This document shows positions 1 through 10,385 of a stretch of DNA of 13,840 nt, in pieces. A program made the translations under genes and the position numbers. Below the pieces are notes generated by a model. It saw only the letters and a program-made list of their open reading frames with translations. It was not told the origin of the DNA and made no database searches. The first letter of the stretch is position 1. Every line of letters starts with the position of its first letter. Source of the stretch: Lojkania enalia (lineage: Eukaryota; Ascomycota; Dothideomycetes; Pleosporales); assembly GCA_010094045.1 (NCBI GenBank), contig ML986659.1, positions 9,370 through 23,209 of the forward strand, in the 5' to 3' direction.

Positions 1-814
1 GAAAATTCTAAATTAGATAAAAGTATATTATATATAGAATCTATTATTAGTATTAAGTAAATTAACTTTTTATATATAGTATTTATTACTCTAAGAAAAA
101 GTAGCTGCTTTAATAGTTTAGCCGCTTCGATAGTAGAATATATTATATCTTTTACTATTTATTTAGCCTTTTTTAATAGCTAAAAAATTTAAGTTTACTT
201 AATTTTTATTTTAAGCTATATTCTTATTATTTTATTATTTTATTATTATATTATTATTAAAAATTTAAATATTACGTTTTAATAATAGAATAGACTGCTT
301 ACTTATATAGGCCGCTCGTTTATATTATATATTATATATAGAAAAAGAGGTAGTATAATTATAATAGTTATAATTAGTAGACTAATAGTGTAAATAATAG
401 TAAGATAAATCTATTATAATACTTAGAAAAAAAATTAAGTAACTAGTATAATAATTATAGATAGATATATTTTTATATTAAACTTTTAGTATTATTATAA
501 ATACTTATATATAGTTAGTTAATTATAATTTAAGTAGTTAACTCTATTATTATATACTATATATAAATATTAAAATATTATATAAAGAATAGAAATATCT
601 ATATTATATAGGTTTTTATAGAAGTTAGGTCTATACTACTATATAGGCTAGTCGGGTCGGTAAAATCTTCCTCTATTATAATTATAATAAGTCGATTATA
701 TTCTAGCTAGTAGCTAATAGCTATTACTAGTAGCTAGTTTAAATATTATAGTAAGAGTAGTATAGATATAAAGGTATTACAGTATTATTATAATAGTACC
801 CCTCTTTTTATTAT
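1..814. other. AT-rich flank, no recognisable gene
   Basis: No reading frame or protein motif could be recognised on either strand. The stretch is extremely AT-rich, with a TTA/ATT low-complexity run at about 221-259. It holds a single CA (780-781) and three TG dinucleotides, so it carries the same RIP-like depletion as the transposons beside it. It is therefore probably an older, more decayed repeat, or flank reached by RIP spreading from the neighbour. An imperfect palindrome of AGCTA/TAGCT words lies near 690-735, but this is ordinary for such biased sequence. I cannot name what it was. Confidence 0.6.
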
Positions 815-840
815 TATAATAATGCGAAGAAATCGTTCTA

Positions 841-878
841 CGAAAAGCTTTATATATAATTTTATCTTAAAGCTTTTT
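841..878. repeat. Inverted repeat inside element A LTR
   Basis: CGAAAAGCTTTA at 841-852 faces TAAAGCTTTTTA near 868-879, so the arms match except where the right arm has mutated. The same structure is perfect over 12 bp in the other LTR copy (11840-11851 and 11867-11878). It could be a hairpin in the LTR transcript or a protein-binding site; the role is unknown. Confidence 0.6.
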
Positions 879-970
879 ACTTATCTTATCCTACCTCTAG
901 CTCCGCCTCTTTTCCCATCCGTATATAGTTGTATACTCCCTTATAAGTAGCTTAGTAGTTCTTCTATATC

Positions 971-982
971 CTTTTATATAAG
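971..982 (+). promoter_or_regulatory. TATA-like element in LTR
   Basis: TTTTATATAAGG in the middle of the LTR is conserved in the second LTR copy (11970-11982) while neighbouring bases differ. The position suits a retrotransposon promoter. TA-rich words are common here because of RIP, so this is tentative. Confidence 0.35.
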
Positions 983-1204
983 GCCTATAGATATTAATAG
1001 AAATTTTAGGTCTCTAAACCTTTATATACTTTTATATACCTCTAAGTAGATTTATACTATATTTAGACCTATTATCTTACCTGCGCTATTATATTATATA
1101 GAAGAACTTAATACTACTAGTAATAGCCTCTTTAATAATATTATATCGATTGTTTATTTAACTATATTTAAGTCTAAGATATACCCGATTTAGTTTAGGT
1201 TATA

Positions 1205-1507
1205 ATACTTATATACTATTATATTAAATTATTTAGTTATCTAGATAGGATCTTAAAAACCTTTTATTAACCGAAGCCTTTAGATTTAGAACTTCTTATC
1301 CTCTATAATTAGGATTGCTTTTAGAAAAGCCGCGTAGAGTACGCCTAGATAGAAACTTAGAGACTACTAATAATCTATTAGAATTAGAGGTAACTGCTAA
1401 TATCTAACTATAATTTACCTTCTAATTCCTATATTAGAATCAATATACGCGTAAGTTATAATAAGAGTAAACTCCTATTTACGCGTGTAGAATAACTATT
1501 ACCTCTT
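1205..1507 (+). other. Untranslated leader between LTR and gag, element A
   Basis: About 300 bp between the inferred LTR end and the inferred gag start, conserved in copy B (12205-12507). The primer-binding site should lie just after 1204, but no match to a known tRNA 3' end could be recognised, probably because of mutation or because the LTR edge is slightly different. No other feature is visible. Confidence 0.45.
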
Positions 1508-2692
1508 ATAGGGGGCCCTATAATAGGCGGACCCTTCTTTATAGGGCTTATAGTAAAGAACCTATCTAATTTAGAGAGAAATTAGAGTAAACTAACCCTT
1601 AAAGAATAAATTATAATTTTATAAGAGGAGATCGTACGCTTAATATAATAGAGAACTATTAGTTCTAATTAACCTCTATAAACTACCGAATTAGAACTAA
1701 TAATATACTAAGAAACTTTTATAACTCCCCTAGTAAGAAACTTTTTAGCTACTTCTAAACCCCCTTAAACCTATTTTACTAAATATATACCTAAGATTAA
1801 AAGCTTTATAAATAGTAGTAAACTTATATTTAAATAATAGTAAGCCTTAATTTTAGACCGACTTAAGATTAATATAAATTACTATCCGATAGAATATATA
1901 CGTATAGTATTAGTATAGAGATATACCTCTAGTACTGTAAAAGAGTATCTAGAGCTAAAATACCTAGCTAAATTAGACTAGTATTAGTTTAAGAATACTA
2001 AAAAAATAATTTTACTTCTACAATCGTATTTTATTATAAGTAATAAAAAAATAGAGGCGCGATAGGCGTTTTAGGTTCTAAAGATAAATAAGAGAGAAGT
2101 GTTCTTAACTTTTAAAGCTTACTTTATTAGTATAGCTATTAGGGGATTCGTATTCTAATTTAAGTAGTTCTTCTACCTATAAGATAAGATCCTCTCTAGC
2201 TTAAGGATACTAAACCTTAGCTTTAAACTTATATAGAAAGGCTTTTTTAATACTATAGTCGCCTACTTAACAGCCTATAATATAGAAAGGAGAAGTATTT
2301 CTAACCTTCTAGAATAAACTATTAGCCTATAAGTTATAGCTAAAATAAATTTAGATCGGTACTAGAAGGTTTCTAAGAGTTTATCTAAAGTAACCTATAA
2401 TCTAATACTACCCTAATCTACCCTAGTATTAATACTTTATTCTACTATAATCGCTTTTTAATAACTTAGTAAGACTCTCGTATCTAAAAGGTATATAACT
2501 CTAGATAATTACTATAATTATAGTAAACTAGAATACTTTATAAACAAATATATAGTCTTTAAAATATAAGAGATAGAGGTTAAATAAGAGAAGATTAAGG
2601 AAGAAGAGTTTCTAGATGTAAATAAGTACTACCTAGATAGTTTTTAGGTAGGAAATAGAGACGTCTAAAAAAACTCTCTATTTTAGACTTAA
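1508..2692 (+). pseudogene. gag (capsid/nucleocapsid) pseudogene, element A
   Basis: Gag forms the virus-like particle and binds element RNA. One frame, about 395 codons with many TAA/TAG stops, shows a capsid-like stretch with a VLKINKREVFLTFKAYF run (about 2066-2116). It ends in a zinc knuckle at 2510-2551. The knuckle, normally C-x2-C-x4-H-x4-C, reads YYNYSKLEYFINKY here: every Cys and His codon has become Tyr, as expected for TG->TA and CA->TA changes. A Lys/Glu-rich tail follows to a TAA at 2690-2692 that both copies share. The start is inferred: ATA at 1508-1510, in frame and followed by GGPIIGGPF, looks like a mutated ATG. Stops fall where Gln or Trp would be expected. Clearly non-functional. 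Confidence 0.8.
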
Positions 2693-2700
2693 GTAAGTAT

Positions 2701-5083
2701 AATTTATTAAATATTAATTTATTATATTTATTTAGAGGAAAGTATTTCTAAATCTCTACTATTCTATATTTAAAAGGTGTTAGTATACAACTAAACGCCC
2801 TTATTAATACTAGCGCCTAAGGCTTCCTATTCTTTAATTCTATAGTAGCTAGATTACTCTCTTAAGCCCTATATATATTAATATAGTACTTACCCTTTAA
2901 AATTACTGTTAAAGGTTTTTAGGACCGAATCTAAACCCTAGTTAATTAGTATATCTACTTATACCTGTAAATTAATAGAAGAACTATCTAAAACTAACTA
3001 TTTATTATTATAGATCTAAGTATTTAGAATTATATTATTAGTATTAAATAGTTATATTATTTTTAACTCTAGCTAGATACGGATAAGAATCGGATTATAT
3101 AACCCTCTAAATATCCTACTACTTATAATTTTTTACTTCTTCTTCTTATATAATTAACTTAGCTAGTATACGATAAGAAGGTAGAGTTAAATATCTAATA
3201 ACGCGACGCTCTATAGGAAAAGAACTAGTATTAATAGTCCCGCAGTCCGACTATCTATTATATTAAGGATCTACTAAAACTACTAAAACTATATTAGTCT
3301 CTTATAACTTATAGTTTAAATAAGTTTAGAGCTTCTATATACCCGTATATAACAAAATCTAAACCCAATCTAAAGAAAGTTTATTCTCCTATTATTATTC
3401 TTATTTTAGCTAATACTTTCTACTTTAATATAAAGAGGAAAGAGAACGAGTTTTTCTCTACGTTTCTATACGAAATCGAGCGGCTAATTAAAGATAAGTA
3501 AGCCCTAGAGCTAGAAGATAAGGCTGAAAATAAAGTACTAGTAAATCTCCGATTGCTATTTAAATACTATAGGTATTAAAATATATTTAGTAAAACTGCG
3601 GCTTATTAATTACCGGAATACTACTCTTATAATTATAAGATTTTTCTTATAGAACCCCCCCCTAATAGTTATAGCCTATTATATAAGTAGAATATTAAGG
3701 AGCTGGAGGTAACTAAAAAGTATATTATAGATAATCTATAGTATAGGTATATTAAGTAGAGTTAGAACTCTTTTACTTCTCTAATCTTTTATATCTATAA
3801 ATCTAATAGTAACCTATATATCTACGTAGATTATTATAAACTTAATATTCTTATCTATAAGAATATATATCTAATATTATATATAAATAAACTCCTATCT
3901 AAATCTATTAAAGTAGTAATTTTTACTAAGTTTAATATTCGCGCGGCCTTTAATAAGATTAGAATAGACTTTAATTTTAAGGAATATACTACCTTTTAGA
4001 CTTAATATAGAACCTATAAGTATAAAGTTCTACCTTTTAGATTATATAACAGCCTAGTAACTTACTAGTATTATATAAACAATATACTAATCGACTATCT
4101 AAATAACTTTTATATCGCTTATCTAGATAATATCTTTATCTACTTTAAAGATAAGGCGATATATACTATCTATATTAAGAAAGTTCTTAAGAGATTATAT
4201 TAAGTAGGGTTATAAGTTAATATTAAGAAGAGCAAATTCTATATTACCCGAACTAAATATCTTAGCTATATTCTATTAAATAAAGGCTTTAAAGTTAACC
4301 TAGAGAAGGTAGAAGTACTATATAACTAGTAGCTACCTACTACTATAACGGGTATAAAATCCTTCTTAGGTTTTACTAGATTCTATTAATAGTTTATACT
4401 AGAATTCTCGCATGTTATAAAGCTAATTATTATACTATAGAGCTTTACAACCTCTTTTATATAGACTTTAGAATATAATATTACCTTTAAGAAATTGAAG
4501 TTAGCCCTATTAAGTATACCTATATTCTACTACTTTAACCCTACATTAGAAATAAAAATAGAAACTAACGCCTCTAATAGAGTAGTTATAAAAGTACTAT
4601 TATAAAAATATTTTAATAGAAAATAGTACCCTATAGTATTTTATAGTAAGGTTCTATCCGGTTTAGAACTGAACTAAAAGATTTATAATAAGAAACTATT
4701 CGCAATTATTACTACGTTTAAGTAATAAAGAGTAGAACTTACTTTTATAGCTACTAAGACTCTAGTATATACCGATTATTACTTACTTAAATATTTTATA
4801 ACTATAAAGGTACTTAATATTTATTAAGTTTATTAGATTAAGGAATTAGCTTAGTATTAGTTCCGAATTAAGTATACCTTAGATAAGAATAATATTAGAG
4901 TAGATATCTTTAGCTATTACAAATAAGATATAAAAAACTTAAAAGTAGCTTAAACTAATAACTAGTTAAAAGTCCTACTTAAACTATATTAACTTTACCC
5001 CCAAATTAATACTAAATTAGCCTAGTCCTATATTATCTAAATAATAATTTAAGCGGCTATATTAAATATTATTAAAGGTTAGG
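2701..5083 (+). pseudogene. pol pseudogene part 1: protease, reverse transcriptase, RNase H (element A)
   Basis: This frame is -1 relative to gag; its start is approximate. Aspartic protease: ALINTSA at 2797-2817, where the active D-T-G has become N-T-S. Reverse transcriptase: about 3607-4300, with VDYYKLN at 3826-3846, LPFRLYN at 4030-4050 and the catalytic YLDD changed to YLDN at 4120-4131. RNase H: ETNAS at 4561-4575, where the catalytic Asp is Asn. A connection segment reaches about 4925. All these motifs share one frame with many TAA/TAG codons at Gln/Trp positions. The gene is cut at 5083 by the nested element, between RNase H and the integrase zinc-binding region. It continues at 10593 in the same frame once the 5,509-bp insertion is removed. 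Dead. Confidence 0.88.
5079..5083. repeat. Target-site duplication, left copy
   Basis: TTAGG directly left of the nested LTR; an identical TTAGG lies directly right of the other LTR (10588-10592). Five bp is the usual size for Ty3/Gypsy integration. Both copies escaped mutation (no CA or TG inside). Confidence 0.9.
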
Positions 5084-5285
5084 TAAGAAGGTTTAAGGAT
5101 ATAATAGGATTAGATATAATAAGAATCTATTATTATTAAAGCTAGAGAAAGAGAAGAGAAGGTATACGGTAGTAAGATATATATTATTTGCTTACTTTAG
5201 TCCAGGTAGGTACAGGGTCGCATAAGAACAACTACTATTATAGCATCGCAGGAACAGGACTAAGCTATAAGCCGGGACCTTTATA
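5084..5285 (-). repeat. 3' LTR of nested element
   Basis: 202 bp, direct repeat of 10386-10587. On the minus strand it opens TATAAAGG (TGTAAAGG before RIP) and closes CCTTCTTA (probably ending in CA before RIP). The edges are fixed by the flanking TTAGG duplication and by loss of similarity on both sides. It keeps CA/TG at some sites where the partner LTR is mutated (for example ATTTGCTTA against ATTTACTTA). Confidence 0.92.
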
Positions 5286-5290
5286 ATATT

Positions 5291-5317
5291 CCCCTCCTCC
5301 TCCTCCTCCTCTTCCTC
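5291..5317 (-). promoter_or_regulatory. Polypurine tract of nested element
   Basis: On the minus strand this is an unbroken run of A and G, mainly GGA triplets, ending GGGG, five bases before the 3' LTR. That is the place and composition of the primer for second-strand DNA synthesis. A pure-purine tract has no CA or TG, so RIP leaves it alone, which explains why it stands out here. It sets the element's orientation. Confidence 0.85.
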
Positions 5318-5322
5318 TAGTA

Positions 5323-8300
5323 CTAAGTTGTATGGATAAGTAGTTCTTTAGTAAAGTTCCGCCCTGTATCCTATTCGAATTCTTCTAGAGCGATTATATC
5401 TTTATAGTCGTTCTAGTCGTTCTATAAGAGTATAGTATAACTAGTCTACTTATAAAGGAACTACCGTTTTAGGCTGCCTCCTCTCTTACTAATTACTCGT
5501 ACGTCTTAGATTTTCTTAAGCTTCTATTTATCTTTATTTCTAACGCTGATTAGCGCTAGTTAATAGTCGTCCTATATTTAACTTAATAATAGGTCTTAAG
5601 TAATAGGGCGAAGTAGTATTGTATAGAAGATGTTATAAATTCCTAATAAGGTGTCTAGTTGGTATATATTTTGTTTAACAGTTTTAATAACTATATATTA
5701 TTAATAGAGTTTATAGAGCTTCTTTTTCCTTATAGGGTCTATTTTAATATTATATATATTAAGCTAAACTTTATCCCTTAATTAGTATTATAATACAGAA
5801 TCTCTTATACAATTATAAATTTCTTACTACTACTATTATATATAAGCTATTATTACTTACGCGAATTTAACGTAGTTTTTTAGTTTACTAACAATCTATT
5901 TTACTGCGTAAATAGGGTCTCTAAACTACTCTATTAGCAGCTCCTCTTCTAGTTATATAGACTTTCCTAAGTTCAGGTAATAGCTATAAGTAAGAAAGAA
6001 TAGGCTAACTTCTGTAGAGGAAGCATCTCTAGTACTAACAGCGATCTAAACTAGTAGTAGCTATAGATCCCAGTTATCCTAGTAGTAGTTATAATAGTAG
6101 TAGAGAAGCTTTTTAAGTAGCTAGTTTATATATTCTATATTTCTATCGGTCTCTAGATAGTATACTATTAATAGCTTTTATTTAATCTTAAGAATTCGGC
6201 AGACGCGTACCTATACGCCTTATATAAACTACTCTCCTCTATTAGAGACTATTACTTATAGGAGCCTATAATATGCTATAAAATACTCGATAAACTTATT
6301 AGCTAATGTTTAGTTTTTAAGGTCTAGAATAGTAATAAAGAATACTCCTTTACTTAAACAGTCCGTAATAATAAGAATATACTTATTACTATATACAGTT
6401 CTTAGTAAGTTAATAATATAGTCTATTAAAATTTCTAACTATACCCTTTTAGGGACTAGAAGAGAATGCAGCAGGCCTTTTTTTCTAGAATACTAAACTA
6501 TATTCCTACTATAGAAGTAGTAATTTTATATAAAGCATTTAATATCTACTACTATTCTAGGCTAAAAGTAGTACCGTAATATTAACCCGATCGTAATATT
6601 CTTACTAGAGTAGCTAGCTAAGTAAGAGTTATAAGTTTCTTAGATTAGCTTTATATAAAGTAACTCGCTCTTAGGAACCTAAGCGCGTTCTCTCTATATT
6701 AATCTATCTCCTAGGACTAAAAGGTTAGATAGGCTAATTTTAAGGTAATAGAGGGTTTCTAGAAGTATTCTCTCCCCTATTTTAGTAGTATAGAGAAGTA
6801 TAGTATATATCTTATCTTTTTCTTAAGTATCTTACTATAAGGTTTCTATTAGTATTTACTACTCCTCGTATAATATCTTAGTTATAGACTCCCCTTCGTC
6901 TATAGATTCCTCCCCTAATATAGAGTCTTCCGGGGCAACTACATCTACCTAATTATTAGGAGTATCTTTAGTATACTAGTTTCTAGTTTATATAGGGGCT
7001 ATATAAATTCTATCCTTAAAATTAGACGGTTTAAAGAGTTGGCTAATCCTTTTCTAGATCTGCTTATCGTTAGCTCTTTTTAGGAGATCCTAATCGCGAT
7101 ATAAGAGAGTATTAGCTAAAATATTAAGCTTGCCCGGCTTATATTTAAACTAGAAGTTAAACTGGGTAAAGAATACTACCTACCTTACTTAGCGCTTAGA
7201 AAGCTTCTATATCTTAGTAAAGTATTTTAGGTTGTAATAATCTATACGAACTATAAAGTACGTAAGTAGTTTTAAGAACTTCTCCTATTCCTTAAGGTAT
7301 AATATAACTACTAGTAATTCCTTATTATAGATTAGATAGTTATACTCTATAAGAAGCATTTGCTTTAATATAAAAGCGATAGGTTGTAAAACTCCTTTAT
7401 TATTATATTATAGAAACGTGCCTCTAGTATACCAGCTAGAGATATTATACTCTAGAATTGTTTCCCTTTTAGAGTTATATTAAGCTAATACTAGTACTTA
7501 TACGAAGTATTACTTTAGGTAATTAAAGGTGGTAAATACCCGATTATCGAGTTAAAACTATTTCTTCTCTTATTCTCTTTAGGTAAGAGCTATTAGTAGA
7601 GTAACTACTTCAGAAAATTCTTTAATAAACTGGTAGTAGAAGTTTATAAAGTCTAAAAAGCTCTATATACCGTAAACTAATATAGATACTTTCTAGTCCT
7701 AGATTACTTTAACTTTCTATAGGTCTATTTAGATACCTTTTTCCGCATTAATAATAAAGCTAAGATATTTCGTCGTACGGACCTTAAATTCGCACTTATT
7801 AATATTAAGTTAGAAGCTAGCATCTATTAGCTTTTAAAGGATTACTTTAATATAGTATTAATAGTTTTATAAAGAGCTATCCGTATATATAAAAATATTA
7901 TCTAAGTATACTAAGATAAAGTCGCCTAAATACTCCTAGATTATATAATTAATATACTATTAGAAGGTACTTAGAGTATTTATAAGGCTAAAAGGTATAA
8001 CTAGCTACTTATATAAATTATAACAGGTTATAAATACTATCTTCTACTCGTCTTCTTCTTTAATTCAGATCTTATTAAATATAGTAATATTAAGTTTTGT
8101 AAACTATTTAGCTCGACTAATTTAATTTAGCATTTCTTAGATTAGAGGTAGAAGGTAGCAGTTTTTCTATATAATAGCGTTTAGGGCGCGGTAGTTAATA
8201 TAGAAGTAGAAGCTACCCCCTAGTTTTCGTACGAACAGGACTAGTACTATAGCTAGAGAGTTGCTAACCCAAATAAATCCTTTATTAAAGAGCTCTATTA

Positions 8301-9165
8301 GGGTCTTCTAAAAGATAAGAAGCATCTCCTATAACATTCTATATAAAGGACCTGAGGGGATCCTTAGAGGGCTTCTATCTTTCCCTTCTAGCTTAATTAT
8401 ATAGTCTACTCCTGGTCTTAAAGGCGGTAGCTTATTAGCTTTCTATTAATTAAAGGTATAGAGCTACTGCATATATTCTTTAGGGAGTTTTATATAAGGG
8501 TCTATCTTTAGTTTATTTTCTAGAGCCTTCTAAATATTAGCTATACTAATAGTAAAGATATAGGGTAGTTTAGTAAGGGAATCTTATAGGCGTCTCCTAT
8601 AGCGTTTCGCTATAGTAGAGAAAGTATATACTAAGACTTGGGTAATATTAGCCGTATATTACTATTTTTAAAGCTCCTAGTTTCGTACGATTACCCCCGT
8701 TCTATAAATATATAGGATTTCTATTTTTGGGTTAATAATTATATTCTTACTTTACTTCTATAAGCGTTCTAAGATTATACTATAATCTCCTTCTATCCTT
8801 AGGACTATATAAGTAAATACCCAACCTGGACCTACTTAACTTCTACCTATATCTAGCGAGTTGATAATAGCTACCTCCTTAATAATTCCAGCCGAGAAGT
8901 TGTTAAATAATAAAGCTGTTAATAGCGTTAGAAGGTAGAGGTATTCTAGTCTAGCCTTTTATATAATCCTTTTCTCGACTATTATATATAAGTTACAGCT
9001 ATTATCTATTAAGGTAAGAAGGCTAAAGGTATTATTAAGTAGTATAGGGGCTATAAATAGAATACTAGTCATCCAAAATCGATTAAATTTATCTAGTACT
9101 TACTTATTTACCTGCTCTTTTTATAGCTCTAAGCGCCGACTTCTATTTAGAGCGATACTTTTCCC
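5323..9165 (-). pseudogene. pol pseudogene of nested element: PR-RT-RNase H-IN-chromodomain
   Basis: One frame of about 1,281 codons, -1 relative to gag; the N-terminus is approximate and overlaps the gag end. Protease: LIDNSCN (8992-9012). Reverse transcriptase: a PLRPG...LEGKD lead-in near 8360-8430, GGSFYFYINYRALN (about 8177-8220) and YLDN at 7897-7908 (normally YLDD). RNase H: EYNISSW at 7432-7452, Asp changed to Asn. Integrase: first Asp kept at 6421-6423 (LIDYI), second Asp changed to Asn in SNRGE at 6241-6243, Glu kept at 6133-6135. The spacing is 59 and 35 residues, as expected for DD35E integrases. The chromodomain precedes the terminal TAG (5323-5325). Every domain motif is in the same frame. 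Stops match expected Gln and Trp positions. Dead by RIP. Confidence 0.92.
5360..5562 (-). other. Chromodomain at the pol C-terminus
   Basis: Minus-strand reading gives LALISVRNKDK, a stop, KLKKI, a stop, DVRVI; then LKR, a stop, FLYK, and finally IIALEEFE, a stop, DTGRN. This follows the chromodomain pattern W-x-V-E-x-I-L-D...FLVKW-x-x-Y...W...L...ALEEF. The aromatic-cage Trp codons have become TAG. In chromoviruses this domain binds methylated histone H3 and steers integration to heterochromatin; insertion into another retrotransposon fits that habit. The family role is known; its use here is inferred. Confidence 0.82.
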
Positions 9166-10316
9166 GTCCTATTAGCTTAGGCTATATCTCTATATTTCTT
9201 ATTATATTAAATAGGCTCTAGTAGTATTATATAAGCCTAATTAAACTATATACTATTCTTAGACGGAGTATAGCAGCAGCTTTAAGTAAAGTAACCCCCG
9301 TTTCTGTAGGTAAAATAGATATTCTATTATTTCTAAGCCTTCAGCTCTTTCTTAATAATATTTCTTATCTTCTCCGGTAGCTAAGGCCTTATATCTAGAC
9401 GCTATATAAGTCTGTAATTAGCTGTTAGCGTCTAGTTTATAGTATTATTAATAGTAGCTAATAGTTATAGTTATAGGAGTGGTATAAGTAGCTATCTCTA
9501 GTTGTCCCTTATCCAACTAGTCTTCCCCCTACTAAAAGGCTATATAAAAGTACTATCGAGTTTAGCTGCTTTAAAACGGTTATTAAGAATATAAAGTTTC
9601 TGTACAAAGGTCGTGTATAATATAAGGTCTTCCTTACTAATACCGCTAATTATTAATTAGCGGAGCTTAGGATAAATCTTCCCTTCTAGATCTTATATCT
9701 TAACTTAGTCTAGGTAAGAGTTATATAATACTTTTATAGAGAGACGATTATATTTAATTAGGAACTTAATAAAGGTCTTATTATCTTATCTTAGGGTTTT
9801 AAACTCGATCCTGGCTTATTTCTAATAGTAGGGGTTATTATATTATATATCTATAATTGTCTAGAATTTATTATAAGTAAGAGTGCCTATAGTAATATAT
9901 TTTTTATACGACTAAAGGTATATTCTAGTATTACTCTTATAAAACGATACTATATAGATTACTACTATTATATCTATTAAGCCTATAGATAAACTATTAA
10001 TACGGATCTTAGTCTTTATACTACTTTTCTAAATAGGGTACACTTTATAGTCTCTTTAGAACTTATCCAGCTTATTAAGTATAGCTTTCGTACGAATAGG
10101 CTTAGTAGTTATTAATAGTATAGTTAGCGAGACGCTTCTTTTAGGGGCCGAATACTTATTTAGTTGCTCCTCAAGCTTCTAATAAAAGCTTATTCTTTTA
10201 AGTTGCTATTACTACTTTTCTTTCTCTAGGTATTCCAGCCTAGCTACTATTTTAGTAAACTATCTCTATACAGTTGCTATATTAAATTCTTATTCTACTA
10301 GTCCGTTTTAGTCTAT
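9147..10316 (-). pseudogene. gag pseudogene of nested element
   Basis: About 390 codons, frame +1 relative to pol. It starts at an in-frame ATA (10314-10316, context GTT ATA GAC TAA AAC) that looks like a mutated ATG, giving a leader of about 69 nt after the LTR. Near the N-terminus, RLEYLEKEK and KLEEQLNKY (about 10130-10240) suggest a coiled coil. A capsid segment with RIEFKTLR (9792-9812) is followed by FIKFLIKYNRLS. The zinc knuckle at 9276-9317 reads Y-FT-Y-RNGG-Y-FT-stop-S-C, exactly C-x2-C-x4-H-x4-C spacing with two Cys and the His turned to Tyr and only the last Cys kept. The TAA at 9147-9149 is taken as the end but might itself be a mutated codon. Confidence 0.75.
9643..9663. repeat. 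Perfect 21-bp palindrome within gag
   Basis: CCGCTAATTA, one T, then TAATTAGCGG: a perfect 10-bp inverted repeat within capsid coding sequence of the nested element. No known function; probably chance in low-complexity sequence. Confidence 0.4.
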
Positions 10317-10385
10317 AACTTTATATAGTAGTAGGTCTATTTAGTAGTTAAGATAGAATCTAGTACAGTATAAGTTTTAATAAAT
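10317..10385 (-). other. Leader and primer-binding region of nested element
   Basis: Sequence between the 5' LTR and the inferred gag start. On the minus strand it begins ATTTATTAAAACTTATACTG right after the LTR, where a primer-binding site should be. I cannot match it to a specific tRNA by eye; tRNA priming and self-priming both remain possible. Confidence 0.45.

Larger units (their letters stand above)
815..1204 (+). repeat. LTR of element A (5' copy)
   Basis: This ~390-bp stretch recurs at 11814-12204. The left edge is where similarity between the copies begins (shared TATAATAAT). The right edge is inferred, because both copies run on into the same internal sequence. The edges read TATAA...TTATA, which would be TGTAA...TTACA before RIP, a typical TG...CA inverted terminal pair. 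The differences between copies that I looked at are mostly C/T and G/A transitions. The alternative left edge is the TG at 823; the right edge could be off by tens of bases. Confidence 0.7.
815..5083 (+). mobile_element. Ty3/Gypsy LTR retrotransposon, element A, 5' part
   Basis: Degenerate Ty3/Gypsy element carrying, in order, a 5' LTR (815-1204), a leader, gag (about 1508-2692) and the PR, RT and RNase H parts of pol (about 2701 onward). It is interrupted at 5083 by a nested element and resumes at 10593. Gypsy class follows from the order PR-RT-RNase H-integrase. All genes are dead from in-frame stops and lost catalytic residues, but no frameshift was seen among the motifs checked. Without the nested insertion and one target-site copy (5,509 bp) the LTR-plus-internal period is about 5,490 bp, a normal size for the class. 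A partial second copy begins at 11814. The outer target-site duplication cannot be checked because the far end of the tandem lies beyond the window. Confidence 0.9.

Noticed and set aside
841..878. Terminal inverted repeats of a small DNA transposon (MITE)
   Set aside because: The arms are only about 38 bp apart overall, have no target duplication, and lie inside both LTR copies.
4120..4131. YLDN as a natural functional variant of the RT active site
   Set aside because: The same Asp-to-Asn change occurs in two families at a T-preceded codon, amid many stops; mutation is the simpler reading.
5079..5083. TTAGG as a telomere-type repeat
   Set aside because: Only single copies, placed exactly at both edges of the insertion; a target-site duplication explains it.
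5291..5317. Simple TCC/CTC microsatellite
   Set aside because: It lies just inside an LTR on the correct side and is all purine on the coding strand, so it is better read as the polypurine tract.
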